A stretch of DNA of 60,561 nt, taken from an uncultured Chlorobiaceae bacterium (GTDB lineage Bacteria > Bacteroidota > Chlorobiia > Chlorobiales > Chlorobiaceae). Location of the stretch: the NCBI GenBank assembly GCA_903836465.1, contig CAILRB010000042.1:1-60561 (forward strand), written 5' to 3'. Each line of letters starts with the position of its first letter. The stretch's first letter is position 1. Under the pieces are notes generated by a model. It had not been told where the DNA came from, made no database searches, and saw only the letters and a program-made list of their open reading frames with translations. A program made the translations under genes and the position numbers. Below are positions 55,622 through 60,561 of the stretch, in pieces.

Positions 55622-57454
55622 ATGGGACTTATCAATCCTGACTTTCAGACACTGCCGGAACTTTTCTCCTCAGTTTTCAACCATTACAGGGACGTTGATT
55701 CGAAATCTCCTTTTGCTCGAAAAATCAATGGCGTCTATGAACCAATTTCGTATCGTGCGTTTGAAGAGGATGTGCACTCTTTTGAGGCATTTCTGAAACA
55801 AAACGGTGTGAAGGCAAAAGACCGTGTCGCCATTCTTTCGGAAAACAGACCCGGATGGTATCTGACCGATATGGCTATTTTGAATCTCGGAGCCATCAAT
55901 GTACCTCTCTATCCCTCTTTGCCATCTAACCAGATAGAATACATTCTCAAGAACTGTGGTGCAAAAGCTGTCGTTGTCTCAAATATGCTTCAGCTTGGCA
56001 AAATCCTTTCGATTTGGCAAAATCTGCCGGAATTAACGGTAATCGTTGTTATGAACCGCCTCGAGGAAGCTGTTGAGGATGTTCTTGACCTGAACAAGGC
56101 AAAAGCTACTGGTAAAATAATTCTTGAAAAAACACCATGGTTTCTTGACCGCACACCTGTAGAACCTGACGATGTTGCCACCATCATCTATACCTCTGGA
56201 ACGACCGGGCTGCCAAAAGGGGTTATGCTTACCCATCGTAACATTTGTGAAAACGTCAAGTCCTGTTCCTCGGTTATCCGTCTTGATGATTCTGACTGTG
56301 GACTCTCTTTTCTTCCTCTCTCACACGCTTATGAACGAACTGGAGGTTATTACCTGCTCTTCTCATGCGGAGCAACCATTTATCTGGCCGAAAGCATTGA
56401 AACGATTTCATTGAACATGACAGAAGCACGGCCAACCATCATCTTTACGGTTCCAAGACTGTTTGATCGCATCAAGATGAGCATACTCAAGCAGATTTCT
56501 AACGAAATTGCCATAAAACAGAAAATATTTTACTGGGCGTTAAGAACTGGAGGTGAGTATCACCGCAAGATTGATACTAAAGGAAGTGCGCCAAAACTTC
56601 TCGGCATCCAGCATGCAATAGCCGAAAAGCTGGTCTACAAAAAAATAAAAAACAAGCTCGGGGGAAGAATGCGCTTTTTTGTTTCAGGTGGCGCTGCTTT
56701 GCCGCAAAAGCTCGGCGAGTTTTTCCAGGCGCTTGATATCAACATCCTTGAGGGATTCGGTCTCACTGAAACCGCACCGGTCACCCATGTCAATCGCCCT
56801 GAAAGAATAAAGTACGGTACTGTAGGAAGAGCGGTAAACAACGTTGAGGTCAAGATTGCACCGGACGGTGAAATACTGCTCAAAGGTCCGAACATAATGA
56901 AGGGATACTGGAATGACGAAGAGGCCACACGGGAAGTTATCAGGGATGGATGGTTTTACACGGGCGACATTGGAGAGATCGACAAGGATGGCTATTTGAA
57001 AATAACCGGTCGAAAAAAACATATCATTGTCACCTCTGGTGGGAAAAATATTGCACCGGTACCTATCGAGAACCTTATTTCTGATAGTCCTTATATCGAA
57101 CAGGTCATTGTGATCGGTGAAAAACGTCCATTTCTGGTCGCTCTTATAGTACCAAACTTCAGTAAACTCAGAGAGTTTGCCGCAGCAGAAGGTATAATGG
57201 TGGGAACCAGTAAAGAGTTGATAGAAAATAAAAATATTCTGCAAATTTACGAAAAACTACTGCGCACCATTTCACGGCAGCTTGCAACCCATGAAAAGGT
57301 GCGCAAGTTTCTGTTGATCGAAAACCCCTTCACCATTGAAAACGGTCAAGCAACGCCGACTTTGAAACTCAAGCGGGAAGTAATTACAACAATCTACGCC
57401 TCCGAAATAGATAAACTGTATAATACACTTAACATGGTCTATAATACGGAGTAA
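55622..57454 (+). CDS. Long-chain fatty acid-CoA ligase (AMP-forming)
   Basis: 610 residues from ATG 55622; a TTG at 55562 would add 20 residues without domain support. AMP-binding motif [13 protein letters not shown] is at about residues 186-198. [10 protein letters not shown] and the hinge [10 protein letters not shown] follow. It activates fatty acids to acyl-CoA, usually at the inner membrane. It is a single gene, divergent from the sugar operon. Confidence 0.93.
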   Translation: MGLINPDFQTLPELFSSVFNHYRDVDSKSPFARKINGVYEPISYRAFEEDVHSFEAFLKQNGVKAKDRVAILSENRPGWYLTDMAILNLGAINVPLYPSLPSNQIEYILKNCGAKAVVVSNMLQLGKILSIWQNLPELTVIVVMNRLEEAVEDVLDLNKAKATGKIILEKTPWFLDRTPVEPDDVATIIYTSGTTGLPKGVMLTHRNICENVKSCSSVIRLDDSDCGLSFLPLSHAYERTGGYYLLFSCGATIYLAESIETISLNMTEARPTIIFTVPRLFDRIKMSILKQISNEIAIKQKIFYWALRTGGEYHRKIDTKGSAPKLLGIQHAIAEKLVYKKIKNKLGGRMRFFVSGGAALPQKLGEFFQALDINILEGFGLTETAPVTHVNRPERIKYGTVGRAVNNVEVKIAPDGEILLKGPNIMKGYWNDEEATREVIRDGWFYTGDIGEIDKDGYLKITGRKKHIIVTSGGKNIAPVPIENLISDSPYIEQVIVIGEKRPFLVALIVPNFSKLREFAAAEGIMVGTSKELIENKNILQIYEKLLRTISRQLATHEKVRKFLLIENPFTIENGQATPTLKLKREVITTIYASEIDKLYNTLNMVYNTE

Positions 57455-57500
57455 ACTAAATAAAAATGTTCATGTGCGAAGCCAAAATCAGAGTTCTGGA

Positions 57501-58355
57501 TTACCCTTTTATCTTGAGCATGGGTCGAACACCAGGATTTGCACTCTCCTGAAATTCGACAAGCCCTTCATCAATGAGTTCAATGATGATATCATCAAGA
57601 TTCCACGGGCTGTCGGCATATTTGGCTTCGATTTCTTCAAGGGACATAACTTCCGCCTGCAAAAGCTCCTTTATGAGCCTGCCTCGATACCAGCGTTTTG
57701 AGCCCTGAAACCTTGACTGCCTGGCAAGAGGGCGAATCCCGGTTTTTTTGCTGGTAACCACAAGAGCCCCATAATCCATCAAAGCGTTATGCCAGTCTCG
57801 GCTTTGGCCTGCAGGAAGTACCGCGTCAGCAATCCCCTGCAATTCGAACGCAGAAATATCTTCAGGCAGCACGAATTCATGGATAAGGATTCTACGAATA
57901 TTGGTATCGACCGCAGCCATATCAAGATTATCTGCAAACACAGGGATGGACCGACAGGTATACTCTCCTATACCAGGAAGCTTTTTCAGGAGTTCTGGCT
58001 GTGACGGTACAATCCCCCCATAACACTCTGCAATGATGGAAGCACAACGATGCAGTCGCACTGCCCTGGAGTTGTAACCCAGCCCGCTCCACATAGAGAG
58101 TACCTCTCTGAGTGGAGCAGATGCAAGATGAACTGAATCGGGAAAATGGTGCAACCATTGATTAAACCTTGGAACCACCCTTTCGGCTTGTGTTTGCTGT
58201 AACATGATTTCGCTTATCATGACAGCATATCGGTCGGTTGTCTCGCGCCAGGGAAAACTTCTGCGGTTCTGCCGGTAAAAATCAAAAATTTTTTGGTGGA
58301 AAAGTTCCGAGTCATCGGTTTCCACAGCTCTTTTCCCATGTGTAACGAGCTTCAT
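57501..58355 (-). CDS. MutY-like A/G-specific adenine glycosylase lacking the Fe-S motif
   Basis: 284 residues. The HhH-GPD core has M-L-Q-Q-T-Q, the hairpin L-P-G-I-G-E-Y-T-C-R, and the catalytic Asp in A-A-V-D-T-N-I-R-R-I. MutY removes adenine mispaired with 8-oxoguanine. The C-x6-C-x2-C-x5-C cluster found in most MutY proteins after this core is absent; that region reads T-S-K-K-T-G-I-R-P-L-A-R-Q-S-R-F. A C-terminal NUDIX-like domain is also missing, replaced by about 60 residues of unknown type. The gene lies just downstream of the ribosomal operon. Confidence 0.87.
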   Translation of the reverse strand: MKLVTHGKRAVETDDSELFHQKIFDFYRQNRRSFPWRETTDRYAVMISEIMLQQTQAERVVPRFNQWLHHFPDSVHLASAPLREVLSMWSGLGYNSRAVRLHRCASIIAECYGGIVPSQPELLKKLPGIGEYTCRSIPVFADNLDMAAVDTNIRRILIHEFVLPEDISAFELQGIADAVLPAGQSRDWHNALMDYGALVVTSKKTGIRPLARQSRFQGSKRWYRGRLIKELLQAEVMSLEEIEAKYADSPWNLDDIIIELIDEGLVEFQESANPGVRPMLKIKG

Positions 58356-58439
58356 AGTACAGGATTATAACAACCCGGTCAGGGATATACCTTTTTCGTC
58401 ACCATGATGGAACGTTGGGCTTCAAGCATAGAGGGAAAA

Positions 58440-58464
58440 CCCGGCAGCATTCATGCATGCCGGG
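58440..58464 (-). terminator. Intrinsic terminator of the rpsP-rplS operon
   Basis: A 7-bp GC-rich stem (58440-58446 with 58458-58464) is followed on the minus strand by TTTT. It sits 12 nt after the rplS stop. Confidence 0.8.
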
Positions 58465-58476
58465 ATTACCATAAAA

Positions 58477-58839
58477 TCAGGCGCTCTCTACAATCTTGCG
58501 TTCCTTGACTTTCAATGCCGCCTTGCCGGTACGTTTGCGCAAGTAGAAGAGTTTTGCCCTTCTGGCCTTGCCGTGTTTAACAACGGTAACACTTTCAATG
58601 TTCGGTGAGTTGACTGGAATAATCCGTTCAACACCGACACCATGAGAAATTTTGCGAACCGTGATGGTCTTGTTTCCGCCAGCTCCCCTGTCGCTGATAA
58701 CAACACCCTCAAAAGCCTGAAGCCTCTCCTTTTCACCCTCAATAACCTTCAACTGAATCTTGACGGTATCACCCGGCCGGATTTCCGGAAAATCGGTAAC
58801 CGCCTGGGTGGCTTCAACTAACTTGATTAACTGATCCAT
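58477..58839 (-). CDS. rplS: Ribosomal protein L19
   Basis: 120 residues with the L19 core [28 protein letters not shown] and [11 protein letters not shown]. It sits at the 30S-50S interface. It is the last gene of the rpsP-rimM-trmD-rplS operon, 18 nt after trmD. Confidence 0.98.
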   Translation of the reverse strand: MDQLIKLVEATQAVTDFPEIRPGDTVKIQLKVIEGEKERLQAFEGVVISDRGAGGNKTITVRKISHGVGVERIIPVNSPNIESVTVVKHGKARRAKLFYLRKRTGKAALKVKERKIVESA

Positions 58840-58857
58840 GACAACAACTTATTTACG

Positions 58858-59589
58858 TTATTTTTTCTTATATCCTTCTAATTCAACTCGATCAAGCAGA
58901 TCCGGCCTCCGTTGTCTTGTTCGCTCAAGAGCATTTTCATGACGCCACTGCTCAATCTTTCCATGATTACCGGTCAACAGCACTTCAGGAACCTTCATCC
59001 CCCTGAATTCCGCTGGTCTGGTGTAATAGGCAGAGTCAAGGAACCCTGCCTGAAAAGAATCGGTCAACGCCGATTCACTATCACCTAGAACTCCTGGTAT
59101 AACCCTGACAAGTGCATCCATAAGAAGCAGTGCCGGTATCTCCCCGCCTGAAACAACAACATCACCGATAGAGATCTCCATAGTAACCAGATTCTGCCTG
59201 ATCCGTTCATCAATGGCCTTGTAATGCCCACAGAGAATAATCAGATTACGCATCATCGAAAGCCTGTTTGCCATAGCCTGCTCAAACAACACTCCATCAG
59301 GAGAAAGAAAAATCACCGCATCATACTCTCTTTCCGCCTGCAACCCTTCTATACAGGAGAAGACTGGCTCTGGACGGAGAACCATCCCTGCACCTCCACC
59401 ATAAGGCGAATCATCAACCTGTTTATACCTGCCCAGTCCGTAATCATGCAGGTTGTGAAGATAAATTTCCGCATGGTTTTTTTTTCGTGCAATGCTTAAC
59501 AGCCCATTGTTGAGCGGAGAATCAAAAAAACCGGGAATGACGGAAATAACATCAATCCTTATTGCATCCATGGGCTGAGGCACAACCAT
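58858..59589 (-). CDS. trmD: tRNA (guanine-N1)-methyltransferase
   Basis: 243 residues. The SPOUT trefoil knot shows [21 protein letters not shown], and [11 protein letters not shown]. It makes m1G37 in tRNA to prevent frameshifting. It directly abuts rimM (no spacer) and precedes rplS. Confidence 0.98.
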   Translation of the reverse strand: MVVPQPMDAIRIDVISVIPGFFDSPLNNGLLSIARKKNHAEIYLHNLHDYGLGRYKQVDDSPYGGGAGMVLRPEPVFSCIEGLQAEREYDAVIFLSPDGVLFEQAMANRLSMMRNLIILCGHYKAIDERIRQNLVTMEISIGDVVVSGGEIPALLLMDALVRVIPGVLGDSESALTDSFQAGFLDSAYYTRPAEFRGMKVPEVLLTGNHGKIEQWRHENALERTRQRRPDLLDRVELEGYKKK

Positions 59590-60093
59590 TTACAGAAATT
59601 CATCAACTCTTGGTATGATAATATACTTTTCACCAAGATTGAACTCTTCAACAAACTCATCTATTGCCGGCAGCAGAATCTTTTTACCGTCGACCTGAAC
59701 CTCGTATACTTCATGCGCAGGCATCGTGATCACATTGGTAACAACGCCGACCACCCTTCGATGACGATCCAAAACCTTCATTCCAATAATCTCATGAAGA
59801 TAGGCTCGGTTATCCGGCTGTGGCAAAAGCTGATCTTCTTCAACAAACAATTGCCAGCCTGAAAGTGCTTCAGCTTTTTCCATGTTATCAATCCCGTCAA
59901 AGAACAGCCATGCAAATCCTCCAGCAAGAGACGCTTTTTTGACCTTCAAGCGCTCAACAGAATCGACAGACTTTCCTGCATAATACTCCTGGCGTGAAAG
60001 AAAACTTTCAGGGAAATCCGTAATAACCTCCACTTTCATCTCACCCTTCAACCCTTTCGGTTTGAGAATGATACCTGTCAAATAGAGCTCCAC
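59590..60093 (-). CDS. rimM: 16S rRNA processing protein RimM
   Basis: 167 residues. The N-terminal beta-barrel begins G-I-I-L-K-P-K-G-L-K-G-E, and the PRC-barrel C-terminus ends P-A-I-D-E-F-V-E-E-F. It assists 30S maturation and binds S19. It is the second gene of the operon, 23 nt after rpsP. Confidence 0.96.
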   Translation of the reverse strand: MELYLTGIILKPKGLKGEMKVEVITDFPESFLSRQEYYAGKSVDSVERLKVKKASLAGGFAWLFFDGIDNMEKAEALSGWQLFVEEDQLLPQPDNRAYLHEIIGMKVLDRHRRVVGVVTNVITMPAHEVYEVQVDGKKILLPAIDEFVEEFNLGEKYIIIPRVDEFL

Positions 60094-60116
60094 ACTGACC
60101 TCACCATAAAAGATGA

Positions 60117-60527
60117 TTACGCCTCTCCACCCGTAGCTGCTTTCGCTTCAGCCTCTTTTTTAGCACTGCGGCGATGAGACTTCAGTGCAAGTCTTTTCTG
60201 ACGTCTTACATTCTGGTGCTCCTGCCACTTTTCCATCTCTGCTGAAATTTCAGCCTCGCTGCGTCCCATGCTTTTGAGCCGTAGTTCGTAGAGCAATCCA
60301 GTTGTACGAATAAGACTATTCACGGTTGCCGTCGGCTGTGCGCCAGTCTGCATCCAGTAAACAATACGGTCTTTTTTAATAGTGACAGCATGCGGTTTTG
60401 CGGTAGGCTGATAATGGCCTACAACTTCAAGAAATTTGCCGTCCCTTGGTGAGCGCGCATCAGCCACGACAATCTGGTATACCGGCAATTTTTTTCTTCC
60501 TGCTCTTTTAAGTCTGATCTTTACCAA
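60117..60527 (-). CDS. rpsP: Ribosomal protein S16
   Basis: 136 residues. The S16 core is [23 protein letters not shown] with Y-W-M-Q-T-G-A-Q-P. The C-terminal tail is longer than in E. coli and rich in Lys, Arg, Ala and Glu, as often in Chlorobi. It heads the operon; the promoter is probably beyond the window end. Confidence 0.97.
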   Translation of the reverse strand: MVKIRLKRAGRKKLPVYQIVVADARSPRDGKFLEVVGHYQPTAKPHAVTIKKDRIVYWMQTGAQPTATVNSLIRTTGLLYELRLKSMGRSEAEISAEMEKWQEHQNVRRQKRLALKSHRRSAKKEAEAKAATGGEA

Positions 60528-60561
60528 GGCTAAAATATTTTAGTTAATGTTTACTGGTAAC

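Noticed and set aside
56684-57244. 186-codon open frame opposite the acyl-CoA ligase
   Set aside because: It lies wholly within a well-conserved enzyme gene and shows no motif.

Overview
The window looks like a chromosomal segment of a green sulfur bacterium (Chlorobiaceae; Chlorobium/Pelodictyon type) of moderate GC. The strongest evidence is the adjacent two-subunit ATP-citrate lyase genes, the key enzyme of the reductive TCA cycle. It is supported by a NYC1-like short-chain dehydrogenase and anaerobe-type proteins such as a class I-like hybrid cluster protein. I see no phage, intact insertion sequence, CRISPR array or rRNA. Most of the window is core metabolism, with three accessory-looking patches.

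1-6.4 kb holds a secreted Asn/Asp/Arg-rich repeat protein, a 58-residue lipoprotein missed by length cut-offs, a winged-helix/OsmC pair, a Schlafen/AlbA-type ATPase regulator with a 4-residue Ala-Gln repeat, a translationally coupled SDR resembling chlorophyll b reductase, an NmrA/BciA-like reductase, an HU/IHF protein and an RRM RNA-binding protein. 6.7-9.8 kb is aclB-aclA. 9.9-12.2 kb holds lgt, a GDT1-family transporter and a GNAT enzyme. 12.2-16.9 kb is a minus-strand operon: PstS-like lipoprotein, diguanylate cyclase and two LolC/E-type permeases.

17.1-24.7 kb is a nearly complete arginine cluster, argC-J-B-F-R-G-(262-nt gap)-H, with its own ArgR. It converges on two paralogous C-terminal processing proteases (24.7-29.6 kb) that flank a small methyltransferase. 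29.8-37.6 kb contains class II aldolase, an M20 amidohydrolase, a compact ppk-rpiB-CBS cluster, 5-formyl-THF cyclo-ligase and pyrC. 37.7-44.8 kb holds a small basic protein, a methyltransferase, an epimerase, a BMP-family lipoprotein, an NlpC/P60 hydrolase, a hybrid histidine kinase and a DUF218 protein.

44.8-48.3 kb is a nitrosative-stress operon (Rrf2 regulator, ferredoxin, TPR protein, hybrid cluster protein) with a clear inverted repeat in front of the regulator. 48.6 kb has an orphan HigA-type antitoxin. rmuC and tRNA-Cys(GCA) follow.

50.4-55.4 kb is a five-gene minus-strand sugar operon: flippase-like protein, GT-B-like protein, CMP-sugar synthetase, Fe-alcohol dehydrogenase and DegT aminotransferase. 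The last two resemble KdnB/KdnA, which make 8-amino-8-deoxy-Kdo. I regard this as the most interesting system in the window, because the partner nucleotidyltransferase is NeuA-like rather than KdsB-like. The window ends with an acyl-CoA synthetase, a MutY-like glycosylase lacking the Fe-S cysteines, and the rpsP-rimM-trmD-rplS operon.

All functional calls rest on motifs read from the translated sequence and on remembered family features. No database search was run. Several starts were moved downstream of the longest open frame on the basis of signal peptides, Shine-Dalgarno sites or overlap with other genes.
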